Positions 9,141 to 18,255 of a DNA stretch of 36,821 bases are shown in pieces. The notes under the pieces are model-generated. The model made no database searches. It saw only the letters and a program-made list of their open reading frames with translations, and was not told where the DNA came from. The position numbers and the translations under genes are program-made. Source of the DNA: Terriglobia bacterium (GTDB lineage Bacteria; Acidobacteriota; Terriglobia; Bryobacterales; UBA6623); the NCBI GenBank assembly GCA_009838515.1, contig VXRL01000073.1:1-36821 (forward strand), given 5' to 3'. How positions within the stretch are numbered: the stretch's first letter is position 1; each line of letters starts with the position of its first letter.

Positions 9141-9407
9141 CAAGGGTTCGCGTTCAGGGGAGTCACTCGCGAGATCCGATGTTTGACGTAGACCGGCAGT
9201 CGTCGAGATCGTGGCGTGGAAGTCCGCGAGCACCGAAAACCGCCTGGCCGGGATGATTGCGCAGGACACACCTCCAGACTGTGCGTCAATCCGTGGAATC
9301 AGCGAATAGGGTCGATACCGCTCGGGATGCCGCGGATGGATGGCGCTCAGAATGCTCCGGAGATGGGAGTCGGCATACTAGAGGTCTCCCCCTGCGCTGG
9401 ATGACTC
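9141..9407 (+). other. Spacer before SNF2 gene, nothing recognised
   Basis: A 267-nt stretch between the YQYYEF gene and the helicase. Short open frames here have no protein-like character. I see no terminator and no clear promoter, so the downstream pair could be read from upstream or from an unseen promoter. Confidence 0.5.
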
Positions 9408-12400
9408 ATGGCCCTCCCCTCTGGAGCGAATCCTCGGAAGCGTCCATCGCGGGATGCCGGCACGGGCCGCGCGAGCAAAACGTCGGAAGTAACGTGCGTT
9501 CTGCACGGGGGCTGGCTCCCCGACTGTGATGGCGGCGCGTTCGCGCTGTGGGCCGAGAGCGCCAACGCGATTCGTCGGCCCCGCGAATCCGAGCACCCGT
9601 TCCAACTCCGGGCGAACGAGCTTGCCGCGATGGTTGAAGATGCATTCTCGTCGCTGTGGGATTCCGATCCCACGGCGCTGCGACCGAGACATGTTTGGGC
9701 GACGTTGCCCGGGGATGGTATCAACCCGTCTCCGTCCCTAGAATTGCAGGCTGACTTGGTCGGCGAGATCTCCGAGCCGACATCGTGGGGAGCTTGGCGG
9801 TTGGACGCAGTTTTCGTTCCCGACCCGCTCGCGTCGCTAACGTCGAGCGACTTGCGGCACGCAGAGGGCCTCCAGACGGTCCGCATCGGCCAAGATCTCA
9901 GATTCTGGAGCCAGTTAGCGGTCGCTCTCGGGTGGGTCGTGCGCCGGCACGAGTACCTGCCAGCGATCTTCCCAAGGCGGGCGCGCAGGGCGAGCAGACG
10001 GGGGCAGCGAAACAAGAACCCAGCCTTTGAGTTCGAAGCGGGGTGGGAACTCGCAGACGCCGCAGAGGAGAGCATTGTCGATCCGTTCGCACGCTGCATG
10101 CCGGGAGCATGCCGGGCGATCTGGGCGGAACAGCCCGAGCAGGCGGGCGCAGAAACTGCTCTGCGCGAGCCCCGTGAGTTGGTGAGGCATTTCCTGGCCG
10201 TGCAGCTTCAGCGCCTGGTCCAGACAACGCGCTTCACCATGACAGCACTCAATAGCGTTGGGGGCTCCTTCCTGGCCGATGCGCTTCCGGACGACAACCG
10301 ATCGCGGACGCATTCCGTTGAGACACCAATCGAGGAATCCGACTGGAAGGGCTGGCGGCGCTGGCGGGACCGGATCCAGAGGTCGGCCGTGGGCACGGAC
10401 GAGCGGGTCTGCTTCCGATTGGCCGACCCGCACCGCGACTCGCCCGACACTTGGCGCTTGGAGTGGCTGCTTGCCTCACGGCGTGACCCGTCTCTGCTCG
10501 TACCGCTCGCGGATTTCTGGGCAGCGGGCAATGGGGGCGAGTGGCGCTCCGCGCGCAGCGTTCGAGAAGTGCTGCTCCAGCTCGGCCAAGCTGCGCGGAT
10601 CTACGAGGGGTTGTGGGCGGGGATGAACAGTGCCGCGCCTGCGGGCGTCAGCCTCGACCGCGACTCGGCGCTGGAATTCCTCAGAACCCACGCCCCGATC
10701 CTCCAGAGCGCAGGGTTTCGCGTGATCGTGCCCGCTTGGTGGACAGCCACCGGCCAGCGCCGACTGCGCCTGCGCTTGGCACCGCGTGAAGTCGCTGCAT
10801 CCGAGAGCGTGGGCGCGGAGTCTTCCGGGATGCTCGGATTCGACGCGCTGGTGGACTTTCAGGCGCAGATCGTCCTCGACGGGCAGCCTCTCACGCGTGA
10901 GGAGTGGGAACGACTCGTCGCCTCGAAGCAGGGTCTGGTGCAATTGCGCGGCCAGTGGATGGAACTGCGCAGCGAGGACGTAGCCCGGCTCGAGGAGTAC
11001 TGGCAAGCGGGCGACGAGTTGGGGAGTATGACGGTTGCCCAACTGGTTCGGGCACAGGCCGGATCAGAAAGCCTCGAGATCGATCCGGACTCCGGTTTCG
11101 GTCGGATGCTGGCTGCATTGCAAGGCAGCGGCGCTCTCGAGATGCTCGAGCAACCAGCCGGATTCGTCGGCACACTGCGCGCGTACCAAGTTCGGGGATA
11201 CTCCTGGCTCGCGTACCTGGAGCGCCTAGGATTCGGAGCCTGTCTGGCGGACGACATGGGCCTCGGCAAGACCATCCAAGTTCTCGCGACGATTCTCGGC
11301 GACAAGATTCGAAACCCGAACGCTGGCCAGACCCTGCTGATAGCGCCCACATCGGTGTTGGGGAACTGGCTCAGAGAAACTGCGCGGTTCGCCCCGGGGC
11401 TGTCGGCGTGCATTATCCACGGCCCACACCGACCCAGAACCGAGGATGCTCTGGCGGAAGCGATTCGCGGCAAAGACATCGTCATTGCGTCGTTCGGAGT
11501 CGCGCGCCTAGACGCCTCCCGCCTGAAGAAGATCTCGTGGCACCGCTTGGTGGTAGACGAGTCCCAGAACATCAAGAATCCAACCGCAGCGGTGACGAAG
11601 GCGGTCCGCAGCTTCAATGCGCCCCGCAGGATCGCACTAACCGGCACACCGGTCGAGAACCGACTGATGGATCTCTGGTCGCTGTTCAGCGTTCTCAATC
11701 CGGGGTTCCTAGGGGCAGCGACCGCGTTTCGCAAAGAATTCGAGCGGCCGATCATGCGCGATCGCGACCAAGCAGCGGCTCAGAGCCTGCGCGGCATGGT
11801 ACGACCATTCATCTTGCGGCGCATGAAGACCGACAAGGCGATCATCCAAGACTTGCCGGACAAGGTCGAGCAAAATTCTTACTGCAACCTGACACCTGAG
11901 CAGGCGGCCTTGTATGAAGCAGTCATCGCAGACCTCGAAACGAAGCTTGAAGGTGCCGAGGGGATCGGAAGGCAGGGCCTGATGCTGTCCACGCTCATGC
12001 GCTTGAAGCAGGTTTGCAACCACCCGGCGCAATTCCTGCAGGACGCCAGCGAGTTCTCCGCATCACGCTCGCACAAGCTCGCGCGGGTCTGCGAGATGTT
12101 GGACGAGATCGAGTCCGAGGGCGAAAGCGCCTTGGTGTTCACACAATTCGCGGAGGTGGGCAAGGCGCTCGAGGCTCTGTTCCGGCGGCGGTATTCGGGA
12201 GCCGTCTACTACCTGCACGGCGGAACGCCCCGGGCGAGGCGGGAGCACATGGTGCAGGAGTTTCAAGACCCGGATTCCGAGCGGGCGACCTTCGTCCTCT
12301 CTCTGCGGGCGGGCGGGACAGGCATCACTCTCACGCGAGCCAACCATGTCATCCACTTTGATCGCTGGTGGAATCCCGCCGTGGAGAACCAGGCCACGGA

Positions 12401-12614
12401 CCGGGCCTACCGGATCGGCCAACAAAAGGCCGTTCTTGTCCACAAGATGGTGACGATGGGCACGGTTGAAGAGCGCATCGACGAGATCATCGAATCCAAG
12501 AAACAGCTGGCCGAGGACATCGTCGGGAGCGACGAGTCGTGGCTGGCGAGCCTCGACAACGAAGCGTTCCGGAATCTTGTCGCCCTCGACCGCAGTCAGG
12601 CGGTGGTCGAATAA
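9408..12614 (+). CDS. SNF2-family DNA translocase
   Basis: A 1068-aa SNF2/RAD54-type helicase-like ATPase. An N-terminal region of about 590 residues begins with VLHGGWLP and LWAES, typical of bacterial SNF2 proteins paired with SWIM proteins (YwqA-like). The two RecA lobes follow: Walker A in ADDMGLGKT (K621), a Walker B box of the DESQ form (717-720), the SAT-like motif ALTGTPVENRL, then in lobe two GGTGITLTRANHVIHFDRWW and the arginine-finger motif DRAYRIGQ. It should use ATP to move along duplex DNA or displace bound proteins; no nuclease domain is seen. ATG 9408 lacks a good ribosome-binding site, so the first 25 or so residues are uncertain. It is followed after 9 nt by the SWIM gene. 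Confidence 0.93.
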   Translation: MALPSGANPRKRPSRDAGTGRASKTSEVTCVLHGGWLPDCDGGAFALWAESANAIRRPRESEHPFQLRANELAAMVEDAFSSLWDSDPTALRPRHVWATLPGDGINPSPSLELQADLVGEISEPTSWGAWRLDAVFVPDPLASLTSSDLRHAEGLQTVRIGQDLRFWSQLAVALGWVVRRHEYLPAIFPRRARRASRRGQRNKNPAFEFEAGWELADAAEESIVDPFARCMPGACRAIWAEQPEQAGAETALREPRELVRHFLAVQLQRLVQTTRFTMTALNSVGGSFLADALPDDNRSRTHSVETPIEESDWKGWRRWRDRIQRSAVGTDERVCFRLADPHRDSPDTWRLEWLLASRRDPSLLVPLADFWAAGNGGEWRSARSVREVLLQLGQAARIYEGLWAGMNSAAPAGVSLDRDSALEFLRTHAPILQSAGFRVIVPAWWTATGQRRLRLRLAPREVAASESVGAESSGMLGFDALVDFQAQIVLDGQPLTREEWERLVASKQGLVQLRGQWMELRSEDVARLEEYWQAGDELGSMTVAQLVRAQAGSESLEIDPDSGFGRMLAALQGSGALEMLEQPAGFVGTLRAYQVRGYSWLAYLERLGFGACLADDMGLGKTIQVLATILGDKIRNPNAGQTLLIAPTSVLGNWLRETARFAPGLSACIIHGPHRPRTEDALAEAIRGKDIVIASFGVARLDASRLKKISWHRLVVDESQNIKNPTAAVTKAVRSFNAPRRIALTGTPVENRLMDLWSLFSVLNPGFLGAATAFRKEFERPIMRDRDQAAAQSLRGMVRPFILRRMKTDKAIIQDLPDKVEQNSYCNLTPEQAALYEAVIADLETKLEGAEGIGRQGLMLSTLMRLKQVCNHPAQFLQDASEFSASRSHKLARVCEMLDEIESEGESALVFTQFAEVGKALEALFRRRYSGAVYYLHGGTPRARREHMVQEFQDPDSERATFVLSLRAGGTGITLTRANHVIHFDRWWNPAVENQATDRAYRIGQQKAVLVHKMVTMGTVEERIDEIIESKKQLAEDIVGSDESWLASLDNEAFRNLVALDRSQAVVE

Positions 12615-12623
12615 GGAGGTCCG

Positions 12624-13496
12624 ATGGCTGCTAGAAGCAAGACTTGGTGGGGTAAAGAGTTCCTCAGAGCCTTGGAGGAATGCATGGACCCCGGTCGCCT
12701 ATCGCGGGGTAGGAGCTACGTCGCGCCGTACCGCCGGAAGAGCTTTTCGATCCGGCAAGGAAAGATCACAGCCACGGTGGTGGGGAATATCAACCCCTAC
12801 TTCCACGTCTACGAGACTCCGTACTATCAGGTCGAAATCGGATTCCAGAGAATCGCAATCACCCACTGGAACAAGATCCTCAAGCGATTGGGATCGAATG
12901 CCGACTGGGCAACTCACCTCGTGCTGGGTGAAGTGCCTCCGTCGATCGACGATGCACTGGAGGGAGCACGAGTTAGGATGCTGCCCCGCTCGAGCCGAGA
13001 GATTCAGGCTTCGTGCTCGTGCCCGGATTGGGTGAATCCCTGCAAGCACATCGCAGGCGTCTACTACCATGTGGCTTCGCTGCTTGATCGTGATCCGCTG
13101 TTGCTGTTCGAATTTCGCGGCTTAGCGCGCTCGAAGCTCCTGAAGGCAGTAGCGCAGTCGGAGTTCGGCGCAGCCTTGCAGAGCGACGCCGACGCAGCCG
13201 ACCCCGACCTCGCAGCTTCAACTCTCACGCCTCGATACCCGTCCGTTGTCTCGGAGGAATGCGAGGCCGACGTCTCGGACCTGCGCGCTTTCTGGCGTGG
13301 CAGGCCCCTGCCGCAGGGCAGCGGGCCGGATCGCCAAGTGCCGCCAATTTCGGCCCTCTTGCTGAGACGCGCGGGCGATTACCCTGAATTCTGGCACCGC
13401 GATATATCGTTCTTGGAGACTATGGCAGCAATCTATGAACGCATTGCGAAGCGGCTGCCTCTGGACCGACGCCCCAGCGATGAGGGTCGCCAGTAG
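12624..13496 (+). CDS. SWIM zinc-finger protein
   Basis: A 290-aa protein carrying a SWIM-type zinc finger: C131-S-C133 then C140-K-H142 in the pattern CxC...CxH. SWIM domains bind DNA or protein and in bacteria are often coded next to SNF2 ATPases (as in YwqA/YwqB of Bacillus). The N-terminal 125 residues contain the usual lead-in (TWWGKEFLRALE, GRSY.A, Y.V.I.F). The C-terminal third is less conserved in appearance. The start is fixed by a strong AAGGAGG seven bases before ATG 12624, and the gene lies 9 nt behind the SNF2 gene, so they are surely co-translated and likely partners. It ends the DNA-processing block; about 390 gene-free bases follow. Confidence 0.9.
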   Translation: MAARSKTWWGKEFLRALEECMDPGRLSRGRSYVAPYRRKSFSIRQGKITATVVGNINPYFHVYETPYYQVEIGFQRIAITHWNKILKRLGSNADWATHLVLGEVPPSIDDALEGARVRMLPRSSREIQASCSCPDWVNPCKHIAGVYYHVASLLDRDPLLLFEFRGLARSKLLKAVAQSEFGAALQSDADAADPDLAASTLTPRYPSVVSEECEADVSDLRAFWRGRPLPQGSGPDRQVPPISALLLRRAGDYPEFWHRDISFLETMAAIYERIAKRLPLDRRPSDEGRQ

Positions 13497-13887
13497 GCAG
13501 TCCATACGGTACGTGGGGCGTAAGGACCTGTCCCACCAACCCATCAGCCTGCCCCATAGGCCCAAGAAACGCAGACCCACTGGGAGTGTCGTGGACAAGT
13601 GCTGGTAGTCGACACGGCCGAATCCTTGTTCGCGTGCGATCGCTCGCCCCGTTCCGGGGCAACTGCAGTGGTGTAGCTTTGTGCTTAGCCCATCTTCGTC
13701 ACGAATTGATTTCGACCGAATTCGACTGAATTGGATCGCGTCGTGCGCGTATGTGCTTGATTTCACTAACAAGGCATCTCCCGCTTAGGGCCAGCGGGTA
13801 ATCACCGCTATGTCGTAGACTCGCCCGGACCTCCAGCATTGCCGATTAGGTTTCCTATGCTGAATACAGGCACGTAGGTCGCACACG
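13497..13887 (+). other. Gene-free gap
   Basis: About 390 nt with no credible gene on either strand; a minus-strand frame through it has no protein-like composition. It holds short AATTGATTTCGACCGAATTCGACTGAATT-like near-repeats around 13702-13732 and a TAGACT hexamer (13816-13821) about 65 nt before the next gene, a possible -10 for the TPR-ClC operon. Confidence 0.5.
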
Positions 13888-15093
13888 ATGGCCAAGCGCT
13901 ACATCTGCTTAGTCTGCCGCAACGAGATCGCGCATCCCAACGCGGAATGCCCGTATTGCAAAGCGCGCTCGGTCATCGCGGAGGGTGCTTCGCCGCGCAT
14001 CCTGGGCATGGTATTCGGCGTGATGGCTGCGGTCTTCGCGGTGACAGGCTTCTATGCCAAGTCTTTCAAGGCCGAGCGGAGCACTCGAGGACAGCACCAC
14101 TTCGGAGTGGCGCAAGAACTGTTGGCCGAAGGCAACCACGCCAACGCCATCAAGGAATACCGCAACGCTCTGTCGTACGCCAAGGAAGAGCCCGACTACC
14201 GCCTCGGCCTGGCGCGCGCGCTGTTTGAGGATGAGCGCTATGCGGAGACCGAGAATCACCTCGTGGACCTGCGGAGCCAGGATCCCACTTCGGGAATCCT
14301 GAACTATCTGCTGGCGCAGCTGGCTGCCAGGGAGGGACGGCTGGACGAGGCCGTGTCGTACTACCGAACGGCCATCCACGGAAGGTGGGAAGGAGATACC
14401 GAGGGCCGGCGCCTGAACCTACGCCTGGAACTCGTCGACTTGCTGGAAACTCCCGGACGCGACGAGCAGTTAGCCGCAGAACTCATCGCGCTTGCCGAGA
14501 TCATGCCTGACGACCGTGGCATTCAGCACAAGCTGGGAGCGCTGATGTTGCGAACGCAGCTGTTTGACCGCGCATCGTCCCTGTTCCAAACCCTGCTGGA
14601 AGCGGACCCGCGGGATCACGAAGCGCTCCTGGGCCGGGGTGAAGCCGAGTTCCAGCTGGGCAACTACATTACCGCCAGGACCCAGTACAACCGTGCCAAG
14701 CTGGTGCAGGACGACGACGCCACGAACGAGCGCATCGCGCTCTGCAACCGGATCATCGAACTCGACCCCACGCGCCGCGGGATCGGTCTCCGAGAGCGCT
14801 TCCGTCGCAGCCGCGTGCTGATCGAGCGCGCCCGCGCCGCGACGCTGAAGTGCCAGAACCCGTCTGGCGACGCGTTCGTTGGCCCTCTCGTCGCACTACC
14901 GGCTGGCTTGGCCTCGGCGTTGGAGAACGCCGACCAAGCGCTGGCAGGGCGGCCCGGGCGCGCGACTGACGAGACGGTCGAAGCAAACACTCTCACCGCG
15001 GAAGAGCTCTGGAACCAAGCCAGTCCCCTGTGCGAGGCGTCAGGCCCGCCGGATCCGCCTCTCGTGCACGTGATGGCCAAGCTGTCGAGATGA
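13888..15093 (+). CDS. Zinc-ribbon, membrane-anchored TPR protein
   Basis: A 401-aa protein. A short N-terminal zinc ribbon (C7-x2-C10 ... C21-x2-C24) faces the cytoplasm, one membrane helix follows (about 38-57), and the rest is a set of tetratricopeptide repeats (about 65-290; AQELLAEGNHANAIKEYRNAL is a clear unit, cut here at its typical G..A..Y positions). The last 110 residues are less regular. TPR proteins of this kind scaffold partners at the membrane; the partner is unknown. Its stop overlaps the ATG of the ClC gene (ATGA at 15090-15093), so the two are translationally coupled, and it may assist or regulate that transporter. Confidence 0.85.
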   Translation: MAKRYICLVCRNEIAHPNAECPYCKARSVIAEGASPRILGMVFGVMAAVFAVTGFYAKSFKAERSTRGQHHFGVAQELLAEGNHANAIKEYRNALSYAKEEPDYRLGLARALFEDERYAETENHLVDLRSQDPTSGILNYLLAQLAAREGRLDEAVSYYRTAIHGRWEGDTEGRRLNLRLELVDLLETPGRDEQLAAELIALAEIMPDDRGIQHKLGALMLRTQLFDRASSLFQTLLEADPRDHEALLGRGEAEFQLGNYITARTQYNRAKLVQDDDATNERIALCNRIIELDPTRRGIGLRERFRRSRVLIERARAATLKCQNPSGDAFVGPLVALPAGLASALENADQALAGRPGRATDETVEANTLTAEELWNQASPLCEASGPPDPPLVHVMAKLSR

Positions 15094-16871
15094 ACACCAT
15101 CCGCGAGATCTTGGGCAAGCTCTCCACGATGGGGAAATCAGGCCCCGTCCTGGACGAGCCGCAGCGATTTCTGCTGCTGTCGATCATCATCGGCATCTTC
15201 TCGGGGCTGGTCGTGGTGTGCTTTCACATCTCGATCGAGCTCCTCAACTGGATCACGATCCACTCGCTCGCCCCCGGGGCGAAATACCTCACACCGCTCT
15301 GGCCAGCCCTGGGCGGCGTGGCGGCCTACCTATTGGTCTTCTTCGTCGTGCCGACGGCGCGCGGCACGGGAGTGAACTACACCAAGACCGCCGTCTACGC
15401 CTCGGACGGCTACATTCCGTTCCGGAGCGTGCTGGGAAAGTTCGCCACCAGCACGCTGTCAATCGGAACGGGAAACCCGATGGGGCCAGAGGACCCGGCT
15501 CTCCAGATGGGCGCCGGGATCGCCTCCCTGCTAGGGCGCATCTTCCACCTCACACGCGACCACATGAGGCTCATAGCTCCGATTGGCGCCGCGGCCGGAA
15601 TCGGGGCGGCCTTCAACACGCCCATCGCTGCCGTCCTGTTCGTGATGGAAGAGGTCATGTCGGCCTGGAACGCCGGAGTGCTCGGCTCGATCGTGCTCTC
15701 GTCCGTATCCGCCGTGGTAGTCAGCCGCTGGTTCCTGGGCGACGAAGTGCTGTACCAAGTGCCGGAGATCGAGGTTGGCGATTACTCCGAATTGCTGCTC
15801 TACGCGGCGATCGGCGCGGTCGGAGGATGGCTTTCCGCTCTGTTCTGCCGCTACTCGATCATGCTGCGCGGGCGAATTCTCAAGCTCCGCGAGCGCCGCA
15901 GGTTGTGGCTGCCGGCGGTGGCCGGCCTCGCCGTCGGGATCGTCGGCACGTACGCGCCGGAAACGCTCGGTGCCGGCTACCAAGTGATCGATGGCGCCCT
16001 GCACGACCGCTTCGCATGGAACCTCCTGCTGGTGCTGGGACTGCTCAAGCTGCTCTCCACCGCGCTGTGCTTCGGCTGCGGCACGCCGGGCGGGCTGTTC
16101 GCGCCGACGCTGTTCGTGGGTGCCATGCTGGGCGGCGGACTGGCCGGCCTCGCCCAGCTGGTCTGGCCTTTGTCGACCAGTTCGGTCGCAGCCTACGTGC
16201 TGGTCGGGATCGGGGTCTTCTTCGCAGGGGTGTTCCGGGCACCGATGACTTCCGTATTCATGGTGTTCGAACTCAGCGCAAGCTATGTGGTGATCCTGCC
16301 CGTGATGATTGCCAACACGATCGCGATTCTGGTTTCGCGGCGCATGGAGCACGATTCCGTCTTCCAGATGGCCGCCTATCAGGACGGCCTGGACCTGCCT
16401 TCGATCGAAGACCGCCGAGAGACGCCCGCCTTGAACGTCGAGGACGCCATGCAGAGGACACGGGACTTGGTCGTCTCGGATCGGATTTCAGTGGCTGAAG
16501 CGCTGAAGACGATCGAGAGCTCCGACGCCGATGCACTGCTGGTGGAAGTGCGCTACGGCCAATGGCGCTGGGTCGGCAAGCGCGAACTCGAGCGCGCGAA
16601 GGACAACGGGGACGAGCACAACAGCCTGCACAAGACGATGAAGATGTGGCCCGTGGTCCGCACCTATCCAGACCTGCCGCTAGACCAAGCTCTGCGCAAG
16701 CTGGCGATCTACCCGGCGCTGCCGGTCACCAGCCGCGTCAACCCCAGCTTTCTGCTCGGCACCCTGACCTTGGCCGACGTGCACCGGGCCTACGGCATCA
16801 CGCGGCAGGAACCCAAGGCCGAGGCAAGCGGCGTCGGGTCGTCGTCGGCTCCCGGCGCGCCGCAGGGGTGA
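15090..16871 (+). CDS. ClC-family chloride/proton antiporter with CBS domains
   Basis: A 593-aa membrane protein of the ClC family, moving chloride or a similar anion. Ten or more hydrophobic helices span about 25-440, then a cytosolic CBS-like pair (about 455-570). The gating glutamate is kept in GPEDP (E134), where most ClCs have GREGP. The internal proton-pathway glutamate is present in VMEE (E187/E188), arguing for an H+-coupled exchanger rather than a channel. The third filter motif GGLFAP is present. The first filter loop reads GTGVN instead of GSGIP, so anion selectivity may differ. ATG 15090 is chosen because it overlaps the upstream stop and starts the usual cytoplasmic helix; an in-frame start 60 nt earlier lies inside the TPR gene. 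Confidence 0.92.
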   Translation: MNTIREILGKLSTMGKSGPVLDEPQRFLLLSIIIGIFSGLVVVCFHISIELLNWITIHSLAPGAKYLTPLWPALGGVAAYLLVFFVVPTARGTGVNYTKTAVYASDGYIPFRSVLGKFATSTLSIGTGNPMGPEDPALQMGAGIASLLGRIFHLTRDHMRLIAPIGAAAGIGAAFNTPIAAVLFVMEEVMSAWNAGVLGSIVLSSVSAVVVSRWFLGDEVLYQVPEIEVGDYSELLLYAAIGAVGGWLSALFCRYSIMLRGRILKLRERRRLWLPAVAGLAVGIVGTYAPETLGAGYQVIDGALHDRFAWNLLLVLGLLKLLSTALCFGCGTPGGLFAPTLFVGAMLGGGLAGLAQLVWPLSTSSVAAYVLVGIGVFFAGVFRAPMTSVFMVFELSASYVVILPVMIANTIAILVSRRMEHDSVFQMAAYQDGLDLPSIEDRRETPALNVEDAMQRTRDLVVSDRISVAEALKTIESSDADALLVEVRYGQWRWVGKRELERAKDNGDEHNSLHKTMKMWPVVRTYPDLPLDQALRKLAIYPALPVTSRVNPSFLLGTLTLADVHRAYGITRQEPKAEASGVGSSSAPGAPQG

Positions 16872-16876
16872 CAGCT

Positions 16877-17752
16877 ATGGGGGATGGGCAGCAACTCAAG
16901 GAGTTCGGCAGGCTGACCGATGCCAGCCTCCGCGCGGCATGGCCACACGAAGCCCACGACTTCACGCCTTGGTTGGCCGAGAATCTGGAGCGGCTCTCAG
17001 AGGCGATCGGCATTCCTTTGGAAGCAGAATCCAGCGAAGTTCGGGTGGGGAAATTCGCAGCAGACATTTTGGCTAGCGGTCCCGAAGGGCAGTCAGTGCT
17101 GATCGAAAACCAGCTCGAGTCATCGGATCACTCCCACTTCGGTCAGATCATGACCTATCTGGCCGGCCTCGACGCTCGAGTGGTGGTTTGGATTGCGCGC
17201 GACTTCACCGACCCTCACATTTCCGCGATCCAGTGGCTGAACCGGCACACCGACGACGAGTTTGCATTCTTCGCTGTCAAGTTGAGGGTGGTAACGATCG
17301 CCGACTCTCCTCTGGCCCCGATCTTCGAAGTCATTGCTAAGCCGAACAACTGGGAGCGTCAGGTTCGTCGAGAAAGCTCTGGTTCGAGAGCCGAGAACAT
17401 CACAAATTACCGTGAGTTTTGGACGCACTATGCCCGGCGTTACCCAAACGATGGCGTTAGCGCGAATCATGGCCACTCCAACTTTTGGATCCGCCCGCGC
17501 AAGGATGCGCCAGCGGTTTCGTTGGCATTCTCGTATGCGGGAGGCCAAGTCGGCATCTTCTTCGCACCACGCGGCCTCTCGGACGAGGAGATGAATCAGT
17601 GGCTCAGCAAGCGCAGGCTCGACCGTCACGGTCATTGGAAGAGCTTCGACACCTCCAACCGTGGGAACTGGGATGCTATCTGCAATTGGCTCCACAACAA
17701 GCTGGGACAGTACCTCACGATGGTCGAGGCCGATCCTGAAGAATCCAAATAG
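16877..17752 (+). CDS. DUF4268 protein with PD-(D/E)xK-like core
   Basis: A 291-aa protein that starts 5 nt after the ClC stop. Residues about 55-110 match the pattern of DUF4268-type proteins: a buried strand with an Asp (AADILA, D63), then LIENQLE (E77, Q79), then GQIMTYLAGLDARVVVWIARDF. The D...ExQ arrangement is that of PD-(D/E)xK nuclease folds with Gln in place of Lys. The C-terminal half (about 165-291; NWERQ, FWIRPRKDAP, WKSFDTSNRGNWDAICNWL) is the DUF4268 region itself. Such proteins are frequent near restriction and mobile loci, but a nuclease activity here is inferred only. Its location behind a transporter may be accidental, as an IS remnant starts 95 nt downstream. Confidence 0.8.
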   Translation: MGDGQQLKEFGRLTDASLRAAWPHEAHDFTPWLAENLERLSEAIGIPLEAESSEVRVGKFAADILASGPEGQSVLIENQLESSDHSHFGQIMTYLAGLDARVVVWIARDFTDPHISAIQWLNRHTDDEFAFFAVKLRVVTIADSPLAPIFEVIAKPNNWERQVRRESSGSRAENITNYREFWTHYARRYPNDGVSANHGHSNFWIRPRKDAPAVSLAFSYAGGQVGIFFAPRGLSDEEMNQWLSKRRLDRHGHWKSFDTSNRGNWDAICNWLHNKLGQYLTMVEADPEESK

Positions 17753-17845
17753 GTAGCAAGATCGAGGGACTCCGTACTTTCGGCCAGTGCCTCTTGGATC
17801 GGCTCGCTCCTGCGTGGCGGGAGGGGAGATCAGAAGGCGCGATCC

Positions 17846-18252
17846 TCAACTAGGCAGACCTGGCCGTTGAGCCGATACCGCCTAAGCAGGCCGGGAAATC
17901 CCAGCCACACTTAGGATCTGGGAGTTTGCAGATTCGCGCTGCGATCCGGTTTGCCCGTTCGGGCCGACCTGAGCGAGCACCGGTAAAGGCGTCTTGCGAT
18001 CCGCGACCCGTCTCCGCCTGCCACTGGTCTACCCGCCCAGATAGGCATCGTCCATCTCCACGATGCCTGCAGCTGCTTGGCAGTCCTACCGCTCGCGCAC
18101 GGCCTGCATCAGTTGGTGCTTGACCATTCAAGGCGCTTTCGGCTCACCCCCAGCTACCGCTTCAAGTCCATGGCCGAAATACCGTTCTTGGACTGAGTGA
18201 GCTAGTACCTCGCCAGCCAAGTACCAAGGCTCAGCGGCAGCTTGGTGTTGCG
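17846..18252 (-). pseudogene. IS1595-family transposase remnant
   Basis: Translated on the minus strand in shifting frames, this stretch spells a decayed ISXO2/IS1595-type transposase: NTKLPL..TWLARY, stop, LTQSKNGISAMDLKR, stop, LGVS (18136-18249); then, after a frameshift, KHQLMQAVRER and a stop (18080-18128); then GIVEMDDAYLGG and a stop (18029-18067); then an uncertain tail to about 17846. The DDAYLGG motif holds catalytic aspartate. At least four stops and two frameshifts make it non-functional. The N-terminal zinc ribbon is missing: homology starts just beyond the stop codon of the lipoprotein gene at 18256. Terminal inverted repeats were not found. Confidence 0.75.
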
Positions 18253-18255
18253 GTG

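Noticed and set aside
13218..13772. Long minus-strand open frame overlapping the end of the SWIM gene
   Set aside because: Composition is shadow-like, no ribosome-binding site, and most of it is antisense to a well-supported gene.
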